DNA of 6,637 bases from NCBI GenBank assembly GCA_005798205.1, contig SYKJ01000044.1, positions 1-6,637 on the forward strand. The letters are read 5' to 3'. Below are positions 1-5,719 of this stretch, piece after piece. Position numbers and translations under genes: made by a program. This DNA is from Bacteroidota bacterium (lineage in GTDB: Bacteria > Bacteroidota > Bacteroidia > Flavobacteriales > Crocinitomicaceae). How positions within the stretch are numbered: the stretch's first letter is position 1; the number at the start of each line of letters is the position of its first letter. The notes under the pieces were generated by a model. That model searched no databases, was not told where the DNA came from, and saw nothing but the letters and a program-made list of their open reading frames with translations.

Positions 1-52
1 CTCCGATTAGCCCGGTAGTTCCCTTATCGCCTTTTTTGGTATAAATCTTCAT
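1..52 (-). CDS. Cob(I)alamin adenosyltransferase, PduO type (N-terminal fragment, cut by window edge)
   Basis: Reading leftward from an ATG at 52-50, the minus strand encodes MKIYTKKGDKGTTGLIG before the window ends. This matches the N-terminal signature of PduO-type ATP:cob(I)alamin adenosyltransferases (M-x-I-Y-T-[KR]-x-G-D-x-G-x-T), a basic/glycine-rich stretch that forms part of the ATP site. The family transfers the 5'-deoxyadenosyl group of ATP to cob(I)alamin in the cytoplasm, making adenosylcobalamin for enzymes such as methylmalonyl-CoA mutase. The start lies 10 bases after the ispH stop on the same strand, so the two are probably cotranscribed. No Shine-Dalgarno is visible upstream, which is usual in Bacteroidota. 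Only 17 codons are visible; the call rests on the motif, and the rest of the gene is off the window. It is too short to have been found by ORF length alone. Confidence 0.85.
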   Translation of the reverse strand, partial: MKIYTKKGDKGTTGLIG

Positions 53-62
53 ATTTTTGAAT

Positions 63-1286
63 TCAAGTTAATTTTTGCAATCCTATTTCTAAATTTACAG
101 TGTCTTCATCTAAAATAATTAGAATTTTCTGCAACACTCCGTCTACAACTGAATCAGGACAAGAGGCACCTGAAGTTACGATAACATTTATTGTATTTTT
201 TTCAGGTAGAAAAAAATCTTTTTTTATGAGTTCCTGTTTATGAATATCATAACATAGAATTTCATTTTTAGAATGAATTGCTACTTCATTTGTTATAAAA
301 AAAGTAGGAAACTTTGTTTCCAACAATTCTACTAGGTGAGTTGTGTTCGAACTATTATGTCCGCCGATAACAATTGCAATATCTGCATCTTTTTCCATCA
401 ATCCATAGGTCGCAGATTGATTGTCGTTTGTTGCATAACAGAGTGTATCTCGTGTATCGGCAATGTGAGATTTAATTTCTTCTTCCCCGTATTTTTTTAC
501 CATAACATCTCTTAAGAAGTCAGTGATTGCTTGAGTATCGCTTGCTAGCATTGTTGTTTGATTAATGACACCAATTTTTTCGAGGTGTTTAAGAGGGTCA
601 AATCCCGCTGAAATTTTATCGCTGAAATAGTCAAAAAAAGTTTCTGAACTTTTCTCACAATTAATAAATCTGGCCAATTCTTCAGCATCTTTTTTATTTT
701 CAAGAATAATTGTTGGTGCATTCGTTTTGCTGTGTGAAAATGTAGCACGAGTTTCTTCATGGTTTAATTTTCCATGAATAACAATTGTATGTTGAGTTTC
801 TCCAAGTTTCGCTGATCTGTTCCAAACTTTTTCTACAAAAGGGCATGTTGTATTGTAAGTTTCAATATTTACACCAATTTTTTTTAATTGATTTTCTATC
901 TCAACTGTCGTTCCAAATGCAGGGACAATTACGATGTCATCTTTTGTTAAAGATTCAAAGGGAATTAATTGTTTGCCATTTGGATCTTGTAAAAATCGAA
1001 TCCCTTTAGCAATTAAATCCTCATTTACATTTGGATTGTGAATCATTTCACTTATCAAAAAGATGCATTTATCTGGATTTTCCTCAATTGCTTTGTAGCT
1101 TCTCTCTATTGCATTTTCAACACCATAACAAAAACCAAAATGACGAGCGAATATGAAGGTAATTTTCTCTAATTTTAACTCTAACGCACTAAAGTCTTTT
1201 TTTCTTGGGTCTTCTAATTTTCGCTTTGCCTTTACCATTGAAATAATAGGAGAACGATAGATATCGGGAACTTGAAACTGCTTCAT
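63..1286 (-). CDS. ispH: 4-hydroxy-3-methylbut-2-enyl diphosphate reductase (long form)
   Basis: Last enzyme of the MEP (non-mevalonate) pathway: a cytoplasmic iron-sulfur protein that reduces HMBPP to IPP and DMAPP. The three cluster cysteines are all visible: C53 in ARHFGFCYGVENA, C148 in NTTCPFVEKVW and C283 in DTLCYATND. Substrate-pocket residues also appear in order: H83 in MIHNPNV, H176-E178 in LNHEETR, the TT pair at 244-245 in INQTTML, N311-S-S-N in GGHNSSNTTHL and S375 in TSGASCPDSV. At 407 aa it belongs to the long form seen in cyanobacteria, plants and Bacteroidota, with an N-terminal extension of about 45 residues and an insertion near 185-240; E. coli IspH is about 316 aa. The ATG at 1286 is preferred over Met17 because the extension (FQVPDIYRSPII) resembles the start of flavobacterial homologues as I recall them. 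It is followed closely by the adenosyltransferase and diverges from the kmo cluster. All key residues are present, so it should be active. Confidence 0.97.
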   Translation of the reverse strand: MKQFQVPDIYRSPIISMVKAKRKLEDPRKKDFSALELKLEKITFIFARHFGFCYGVENAIERSYKAIEENPDKCIFLISEMIHNPNVNEDLIAKGIRFLQDPNGKQLIPFESLTKDDIVIVPAFGTTVEIENQLKKIGVNIETYNTTCPFVEKVWNRSAKLGETQHTIVIHGKLNHEETRATFSHSKTNAPTIILENKKDAEELARFINCEKSSETFFDYFSDKISAGFDPLKHLEKIGVINQTTMLASDTQAITDFLRDVMVKKYGEEEIKSHIADTRDTLCYATNDNQSATYGLMEKDADIAIVIGGHNSSNTTHLVELLETKFPTFFITNEVAIHSKNEILCYDIHKQELIKKDFFLPEKNTINVIVTSGASCPDSVVDGVLQKILIILDEDTVNLEIGLQKLT

Positions 1287-1328
1287 TAATATTATAAATA
1301 CTAAAACCTAGAATTAATAACTTTTAAA

Positions 1329-1336
1329 CAAATTTA
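1329..1336 (-). promoter_or_regulatory. Candidate Bacteroidota -7 box for ispH
   Basis: On the minus strand this reads TAAATTTG, an exact match to the Bacteroidota -7 consensus TAnnTTTG. It lies 42 bases upstream of the ispH ATG, implying a leader of roughly 35-40 bases. No convincing TTG is found 17-19 bases further upstream, and the spacer is so AT-rich that a chance match is quite possible. Confidence 0.4.
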
Positions 1337-1447
1337 GTAAATGCTTGTTTGGAAATTAATTTTTTATTTGAATTTCATTAATTTAATTATTACAAATAAG
1401 TTGTTAATAAAAAGGTGTGTTAAATAATTAAAATCAGTCTTTCTGAT

Positions 1448-1455
1448 TAATTTTG
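1448..1455 (+). promoter_or_regulatory. Candidate -7 box for the small membrane protein/kmo cluster
   Basis: TAATTTTG matches the Bacteroidota -7 consensus TAnnTTTG exactly. Its last base is 10 bases before the ATG at 1466, so a transcript from it would have only a few leader bases or be nearly leaderless. No TTG is seen at the -33 position. It overlaps the right arm of a short hairpin, AATCAG at 1432-1437 with CTGATT at 1443-1448, which could be an operator or chance. Confidence 0.4.
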
Positions 1456-1465
1456 TTCAATTATT

Positions 1466-1675
1466 ATGACAATCCAAGAACTTATACAATTTAAATACAG
1501 TGGCGTTTTAGATCAAACTTTTTCTTATGTTAATGTTACCATACAGGCTGTAGCAGTTTTAATTGGTGGATTGGTGATTTGGCGAGCAATGAGTTCATGG
1601 CAACGAAAAAAAAAGCTTGAAAGAAAAAGAAATCCCTTTTTTGAGTCAGCTTTTTCAAAACATTGGCGAAAATAA
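1466..1675 (+). CDS. Small single-span membrane protein of unknown function, upstream of kmo
   Basis: A 69-aa protein with no family I recognise. A hydrophobic helix covers about residues 22-42 (VNVTIQAVAVLIGGLVIW), preceded by a polar N-terminus with acidic residues and followed by a strongly basic stretch (WQRKKKLERKR, about 45-55) and a conserved-looking aromatic/basic tail (NPFFESAFSKHWRK). By the positive-inside rule the tail should face the cytoplasm. There is no cleavable signal peptide pattern. Its stop lies 5 bases before the kmo ATG, so the two are almost certainly cotranscribed and probably translationally coupled. It is judged real because it begins with ATG, follows a candidate promoter, shows a sensible topology and fits tightly in the cluster. 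A run of nine A (1606-1614) lies in its lysine codons. A role as membrane partner of Kmo is only an inference from position. Confidence 0.75.
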   Translation: MTIQELIQFKYSGVLDQTFSYVNVTIQAVAVLIGGLVIWRAMSSWQRKKKLERKRNPFFESAFSKHWRK

Positions 1676-1680
1676 ATTTT

Positions 1681-3042
1681 ATGGAGAACGGGAAAAATGT
1701 TGTAATTATTGGAGCTGGATTGGTTGGGTCACTTTGGGCAGTTTACTTATCAAAAGCTGGTTATAAAGTCACTATTTACGAAAGAAGATCGGATATCCGT
1801 AAAGCTGAAATTTCAGCTGGAAAATCAATAAATCTTGCTCTTTCAGTTCGCGGCTGGACTGCTCTTGACGCTGTTGGAGTAGGTGACGAGATTAGAAAAA
1901 TTGCCATTCCAATGTATGGCAGGATAATGCATGATTTAGAAGGCAATTTAACACATCAAGCATATGGAAAAGAGGGGGAAGCGATTTTCTCTGTATCAAG
2001 AGGAAAAGTAAATGCCGCTATGATGGATATTGCTGAAAAATTCGGCAATGCAGACATTCATTACAACCATGAATGCTTGAATGTTGATTTAAAAAATGGC
2101 ATTGCATTTCTCAAAAATTCCTTAACAGATGAGAATTTAGAGGTAAAAGCAGACTTAATTTTCGCCGTTGATGGCGCATTTTCTGCCGTTCGTTACAATT
2201 CAATGCAGAAATTAAATCGATTCAATTACAGTCAAAATTACATCGCTGACGGATACAGAGAATTATTATTGCCTGCAAACAACGATGGCTCGTATAAACT
2301 TGATAAAAATGCTCTTCATATTTGGCCTAGAGGTCGTTTTATGATGATTGCCCTTGCTAATGAAGACGGTTCATTTACCTGCACACTTTTTATGCCCCAT
2401 GAAGGTGATAAGTTTGCTTTTGATAAATTAAACTCCAAAGAAGCTGTGAATACTTTTTTTAAAACTGTATTTCCAGATTTTTATGAGATGGTTCCAAATG
2501 TTGCTGAGGCATGGGAAGACCATCCTTTATCTAACTTAGCAATTATTCGTTGTTCACCATGGACAAATGGTAAAGTTGCACTGATGGGAGATGCAGCGCA
2601 TGCTACGGTGCCTTTTTATGGACAAGGAATGAATGCAGGATTTGAGGATTGTACTGTGCTTTCTAATTTAATGAAAAAACACAATGAAAACTGGGAGCTT
2701 ATTTTTGAGGAATATAGCCGAGAACGGAAGCCAGATGGTGATGCTCTCCAGGATTTATCATTGGATAATTATTATGTGATGCGAGATTACGTCTCTGATC
2801 CCGATTTTTTATTACGAAAAAAAATTGAAGCTAAATTCAGTGAACTTTATCCTAAAAAATGGCTTCCTTTATACTCTCAGGTAACTTTTAGTAACATTCG
2901 CTATAGTGTGGCTTATCAACAGGGAGAAAAGCAGAATGAAATAATGGATATTGTAATGAAAACCCCAAATATTGAGAAAGAATGGGATTCAGAGGAGGTT
3001 ATGAACAAGATGAAAGTTTTAAGTAGCGATTTCAATTTTTAA
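1681..3042 (+). CDS. kmo: Kynurenine 3-monooxygenase
   Basis: FAD-dependent aromatic hydroxylase that uses NADPH and O2 to turn L-kynurenine into 3-hydroxykynurenine, in tryptophan breakdown or de novo NAD synthesis via quinolinate. Counting from the ATG at 1681 (453 aa): the Rossmann FAD motif GAGLVG is at 11-16, with an acidic ribose-binding residue in IYERR near 34. GRIMHD (R81) and Y95 match the substrate arginine and tyrosine of known Kmo, with the same 14-residue spacing. The second FAD motif VDGAFSAVR is near 163-171, and GDAAHATVPFYGQGMNAG at 303-320 is the third. LSLDNYYVMRD (N363) and LPLYSQVTFS (Y398) are Kmo-specific substrate-pocket segments. An in-frame TTG at 1663 would add six residues and overlap the preceding stop by 13 bases; ATG is preferred because the Rossmann strand begins directly after it. 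No C-terminal membrane helix like that of mitochondrial Kmo is present. kynU, haao and nadC are not in the window, so the pathway role cannot be settled here. Confidence 0.97.
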   Translation: MENGKNVVIIGAGLVGSLWAVYLSKAGYKVTIYERRSDIRKAEISAGKSINLALSVRGWTALDAVGVGDEIRKIAIPMYGRIMHDLEGNLTHQAYGKEGEAIFSVSRGKVNAAMMDIAEKFGNADIHYNHECLNVDLKNGIAFLKNSLTDENLEVKADLIFAVDGAFSAVRYNSMQKLNRFNYSQNYIADGYRELLLPANNDGSYKLDKNALHIWPRGRFMMIALANEDGSFTCTLFMPHEGDKFAFDKLNSKEAVNTFFKTVFPDFYEMVPNVAEAWEDHPLSNLAIIRCSPWTNGKVALMGDAAHATVPFYGQGMNAGFEDCTVLSNLMKKHNENWELIFEEYSRERKPDGDALQDLSLDNYYVMRDYVSDPDFLLRKKIEAKFSELYPKKWLPLYSQVTFSNIRYSVAYQQGEKQNEIMDIVMKTPNIEKEWDSEEVMNKMKVLSSDFNF

Positions 3043-3051
3043 TTTACTACT

Positions 3052-3933
3052 ATGAAATATATACCATTGATTTTTTTACTTCCATTTTTTTGTCTCTCTC
3101 AAGGAGGGTTTAAGAAAGGTGTAAAAGGAGATGATTACAGAATTGTAACAAAAAATGGCTATCACTTTGCATTTGGCCCAACATATTTGTTATCCTCTAA
3201 AACTATTTATGGAGATTTATTAGCAAACTCCGGTTCTCGTGGTAATTTTGAAATTAATCCAAATGGCAAATTTGGAGGTTTTGTAGAATTTGGTTTTTTA
3301 CAATTTCCATCTTGGAAAGGAATACCAATAAAATTTTTAAGGAAAAGTAGAATAATGGATTATATGGAGTTTGCAGTTGGTATAAGACAACTTTCAGGAA
3401 CAGAAAAAACGACCATTAACTTTACAGATATTGATAATAATATCACTTCAACTCAGACATCAAGTGGTAATTTTAAAAACAGTCATGTTTATTTCCGAAC
3501 TTCAATTCACTCTCTCATTTTTGTTGGTAAAAAGAAAATTGATATTACGCGAAAGTATTTTATAGACCAAAGTATTGGGCTCAATTTTGATTATAACTTA
3601 TTTCCGGGTGATACTTCGTATCCAGATAATTTCAATGTAAATAATTACCCAAGAGATTTTTACAATCCATCAGTTTTACAATTTCATTACAGTCTTTCTT
3701 TTGGAATTAGATTGAACCGTGCTTGGATGGTTCTTCCAGGTGTTTCTATGCCACTCATTGGTTTTTATGAATGGAATGGTTTTGGACCAAGAATGAACTG
3801 GTTTTCATCGCAATATATTCCAATACAATTACAGTTGAAGTTTATTAAATTATTTGAAAGAGCTCCGAAGTGCAATGCTTACGGCAACACAAATGATATT
3901 AAGATAGATCAACAGTATAGAATTGGGAATTAG
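3052..3933 (+). CDS. Secreted, probable outer-membrane beta-barrel protein of unknown function
   Basis: A 293-aa protein that begins 9 bases after the kmo stop and is therefore probably in its transcript. Residues 1-17 (MKYIPLIFLLPFFCLSQ) form a typical Bacteroidota Sec signal peptide, with cleavage likely just after LSQ. There is no lipobox: the cysteine at 14 is followed by more hydrophobic sequence and no +2 to +5 acidic export signal. The mature part alternates hydrophobic/aromatic and polar residues in many short stretches (YHFAFGPTYLL, GGFVEFGFLQF, MEFAVGIRQL, SIGLNFDYNLF, LQFHYSLSFGIR, YIPIQLQLKFIKLF), separated by Asn/Gly/Pro/Ser-rich turns, as in small 8-12-strand outer-membrane barrels. 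It does not end in a C-terminal Phe strand; a polar tail of about 24 residues follows the last predicted strand. I recognise no specific family. Its role next to kmo is unknown and may simply be chance positioning. Its stop codon overlaps the stop of the convergent gene. Confidence 0.8.
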   Translation: MKYIPLIFLLPFFCLSQGGFKKGVKGDDYRIVTKNGYHFAFGPTYLLSSKTIYGDLLANSGSRGNFEINPNGKFGGFVEFGFLQFPSWKGIPIKFLRKSRIMDYMEFAVGIRQLSGTEKTTINFTDIDNNITSTQTSSGNFKNSHVYFRTSIHSLIFVGKKKIDITRKYFIDQSIGLNFDYNLFPGDTSYPDNFNVNNYPRDFYNPSVLQFHYSLSFGIRLNRAWMVLPGVSMPLIGFYEWNGFGPRMNWFSSQYIPIQLQLKFIKLFERAPKCNAYGNTNDIKIDQQYRIGN

Positions 3934-4463
3934 TTTAGCCATTTTTTTTGAATTTTAGCTTCTAAAACTTTTCTAAATTTCTTTAATGATGAATTACGGT
4001 CCGAAATATTACTTAATCGTATTATATCAGAATAAATCATCTCATTATTTCTAAAAAAGATAAATTCAAAACTAATCGATGTAGCTTCATCACGATAAAT
4101 AGCGTAAATACTTGCTCTATCTAAAATCTCAGATAAGCTAACTTTAGTCTTAATGGCTTTGAACTTCCGATCGTATCCCTTTACATTTACAACTAAATAA
4201 GTATCGAATCCTTTTGATTTTAGATTTTGTTGCAGTGAATCATTTGTAAGCATCGTTATGCCTGCTCCTTGCTTTAAGAAATTAAGAGATGGTTGGGCTT
4301 TAATTCCAAATTTAGTAAGTATTTCATTCGTGTTTACTTCAATCGCATAACGATCTTCTGGTCTGTCAAATTGGCCAATAATTATAGCATTACTTAACTT
4401 AATGTCTTGACAGACACTAAAAAATGATAAAAAGATGAGTATAGAAGTGATCTGTATTTTCAA
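3930..4463 (-). CDS. Secreted protein of unknown function, TTG start
   Basis: A 177-aa protein I do not recognise. Residues 1-19 (MKIQITSILIFLSFFSVCQ) look like a signal peptide with a Bacteroidota-style end at CQ/D; the -1 valine before Cys18 argues against a lipoprotein lipobox. The start codon is TTG (4463-4461): in frame upstream there is a stop at 4484-4482 and no ATG, and the first internal Met is residue 71, far past the signal peptide. The mature part has a plausible alpha/beta pattern: strand SNAIIIGQF, helix RYAIEVNTNEILTKFGI, helix NDSLQQNLKSKGFD, strand TYLVVNVKGYD, then two likely strands (ASIYAIYRDEA, SISFEFIFFRNNEMIY) and a basic C-terminal helix (SSLKKFRKVLEAKIQKKW). This resembles small periplasmic or lipoprotein-like domains that pair a strand with variable helices, but no family is claimed. 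A TATCTTTG box lies 38 bases upstream, so it probably has its own transcript in addition to readthrough from the aminotransferase. Confidence 0.8.
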   Translation of the reverse strand: MKIQITSILIFLSFFSVCQDIKLSNAIIIGQFDRPEDRYAIEVNTNEILTKFGIKAQPSLNFLKQGAGITMLTNDSLQQNLKSKGFDTYLVVNVKGYDRKFKAIKTKVSLSEILDRASIYAIYRDEATSISFEFIFFRNNEMIYSDIIRLSNISDRNSSLKKFRKVLEAKIQKKWLN

Positions 4464-4500
4464 AATTTGAATATTAAGAGGTTAAAGCAAAAAATAAAAC

Positions 4501-4508
4501 CAAAGATA
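4501..4508 (-). promoter_or_regulatory. Bacteroidota -7 promoter box for the TTG-started secreted protein
   Basis: On the minus strand this reads TATCTTTG, an exact and very typical match to TAnnTTTG. It sits in the 59-bp gap after the aminotransferase stop and 37 bases before the TTG start, giving a leader of about 30 bases. No good -33 TTG is seen 17-19 bases upstream. Its position in a gene gap and its typical form make it the most credible promoter box in the window. Confidence 0.55.
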
Positions 4509-4522
4509 CTGTTTTGCGTTAA

Positions 4523-5716
4523 TTAAATATTGATTTTTATCTCATCAAGCGCCTCGGTGATTATTTTTACTGCAAGGTTCATTTCTTTGTCTGTGATGTT
4601 GAGCGGTGGCGACAATCTAAAACTATCAGGTCGAGAAAGAAACCAGAAGCTAATTAACCCTTTTTCCATGCATTTTTCAACTAATTTACTAACTAGTTCT
4701 CTCGATTCCATATCAAATGCAAACATTAATCCAATTCTCCTTACGGATTTTATTGCTGGATGTGCTAGTAATTGAGTTTCAATAAATAAACCCGATTTTT
4801 CCACTTTATTAAAATCAATTTCAGTTTTAATAACTTCTAAATTAGCCGCAGCTGCCGCACATATTACAGGATGACCGCCGAAAGTTGTTATATGACCAAG
4901 CATTGGATTGTGAGAAAAAAGTTCCATGATATCTTTAGAGGAAACAAGAGCTCCTATCGGCATTCCTCCTCCCAATGCTTTTCCTAAAGTTAGAATGTCT
5001 GGAATAATACTAAAGTGTTCAAAACCAAACATTTTTCCAGTTCTGCCCATTCCACATTGAATTTCATCAAAAATTAAAAGAGCTCCAGTGTCATGACAAC
5101 GCTTGCGCAAAAGTGACATAAACTCTTGCGATGGAATTCTAACGCCGGCATCACCTTGAATTGTTTCAATGATAACGCCTGCAGTTTTTTCTGTAATTTT
5201 ATTTAACTGTTCTATATTATTCCATTCCAAAAAACGAATATCTGGTAATAGTGGGCGATAAGCTTGTTTTTTTGTCTCGTTTCCCGAGATACTTAAACTT
5301 CCATTTGTACTTCCGTGATAGGCCCCTGAAAAGGCTACTATTTCTGTTCTTTTAGTTTTTCTTTTTGCGAGTTTAATGGCTGCCTCATTTGCTTCCGTTC
5401 CAGAATTTAAAACATAAACGCAATTTAACTCATTAGGAAGTACATCAATTAAAGTTGAACCAAAATTATTCTGAGCATCTTGAACAAATTCACCATAAAC
5501 CATTACATGTAAATGCTTGTCCAACTGATTTTTTATTGCAGAAATAACTTTTGGATGACAATGCCCTATGTTGTTTACGGCAACTCCTGCAATCATGTCT
5601 AGGTATGCTTTCCCGGCTTTATCGTAAATATAAACTCCTTCTGCTCTTTCAACTTCAAGTAAAAATGGTTGTTCATTTGTTTGACCTAAATGATTTAAGA
5701 AAAAATCTTTTTCCAT
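4523..5716 (-). CDS. Class-III PLP-dependent aminotransferase (acetylornithine/ornithine aminotransferase-like)
   Basis: A full-length (397 aa) fold-type I aminotransferase of class III, cytoplasmic, transferring an amino group from an omega-amino or similar donor to a keto acid. PLP-site residues are in order: NSGTEANEAAIK at 104-115 (phosphate cup), AFSGAYHGST at 128-137 with H134 near the ring, the glutamate of IETIQGDAG (E184), D217 in IFDEIQCGMGRTG (binds the pyridine nitrogen) and K246 in TLGKALGGGMP (Schiff base). TTFGGHP at 277-283 and FRLSPPL (R366) near the C-terminus complete the set. Ornithine and acetylornithine enzymes usually read EPxQGE at the 184 region; here it is ETIQGD, so the substrate should not be assumed. 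Close homologues in Bacteroidota are generally labelled only as 'aspartate aminotransferase family protein'. It starts 3 bases after the upstream phosphatase stop, with an A-rich leader and no Shine-Dalgarno, and is very likely cotranscribed with it. Confidence 0.93.
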   Translation of the reverse strand: MEKDFFLNHLGQTNEQPFLLEVERAEGVYIYDKAGKAYLDMIAGVAVNNIGHCHPKVISAIKNQLDKHLHVMVYGEFVQDAQNNFGSTLIDVLPNELNCVYVLNSGTEANEAAIKLAKRKTKRTEIVAFSGAYHGSTNGSLSISGNETKKQAYRPLLPDIRFLEWNNIEQLNKITEKTAGVIIETIQGDAGVRIPSQEFMSLLRKRCHDTGALLIFDEIQCGMGRTGKMFGFEHFSIIPDILTLGKALGGGMPIGALVSSKDIMELFSHNPMLGHITTFGGHPVICAAAAANLEVIKTEIDFNKVEKSGLFIETQLLAHPAIKSVRRIGLMFAFDMESRELVSKLVEKCMEKGLISFWFLSRPDSFRLSPPLNITDKEMNLAVKIITEALDEIKINI

Positions 5717-5719
5717 TTT

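Larger units (their letters stand above)
1287..1465. other. AT-rich divergent intergenic region
   Basis: A 179-bp spacer between ispH (leftward) and the kmo cluster (rightward). It is almost entirely A/T and must hold the promoters for both directions; one candidate -7 box faces each way. It contains several A/T-only inverted repeats, such as AAATTAAT at 1353-1360 with ATTAATTT at 1377-1384, which at this composition are expected by chance. No ORF, tRNA or terminator-like GC hairpin was seen. Confidence 0.8.

Noticed and set aside
545..1009. Open frames within ispH (545-760 on the minus strand, 785-1009 on the plus strand)
   Set aside because: They lie in other frames of a confidently assigned gene and show no domain or signal pattern of their own.
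1352..1384. A/T-only inverted repeats in the divergent spacer (GAAATT/AATTTC and AAATTAAT/ATTAATTT)
   Set aside because: Such repeats are expected by chance in DNA of this composition, and they do not line up with a promoter box.
1663..1680. TTG at 1663 as the kmo start (six extra residues)
   Set aside because: The ATG at 1681 begins just before the Rossmann strand and avoids a 13-base overlap with the upstream gene; the extra residues match nothing expected of the family.
1606..1681. A run of nine A in the small gene as a slippage site that could fuse the small membrane protein to Kmo
   Set aside because: Shifting into the kmo frame meets a TGA at 1618-1620 right after the run, and the other shifted frame does not lead into kmo, so no fusion can form.
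4487..4517. GCAAAA...TTTTGC inverted repeat as a terminator after the aminotransferase
   Set aside because: The stem is 6 bp, mostly A/T, with a 19-base loop, and it spans the TATCTTTG box; this is too weak for an intrinsic terminator.
4530..4775. Plus-strand open frame opposite the aminotransferase C-terminus
   Set aside because: It is antisense to a conserved coding region, is serine/isoleucine-rich as expected for a shadow frame, and has no recognisable feature.
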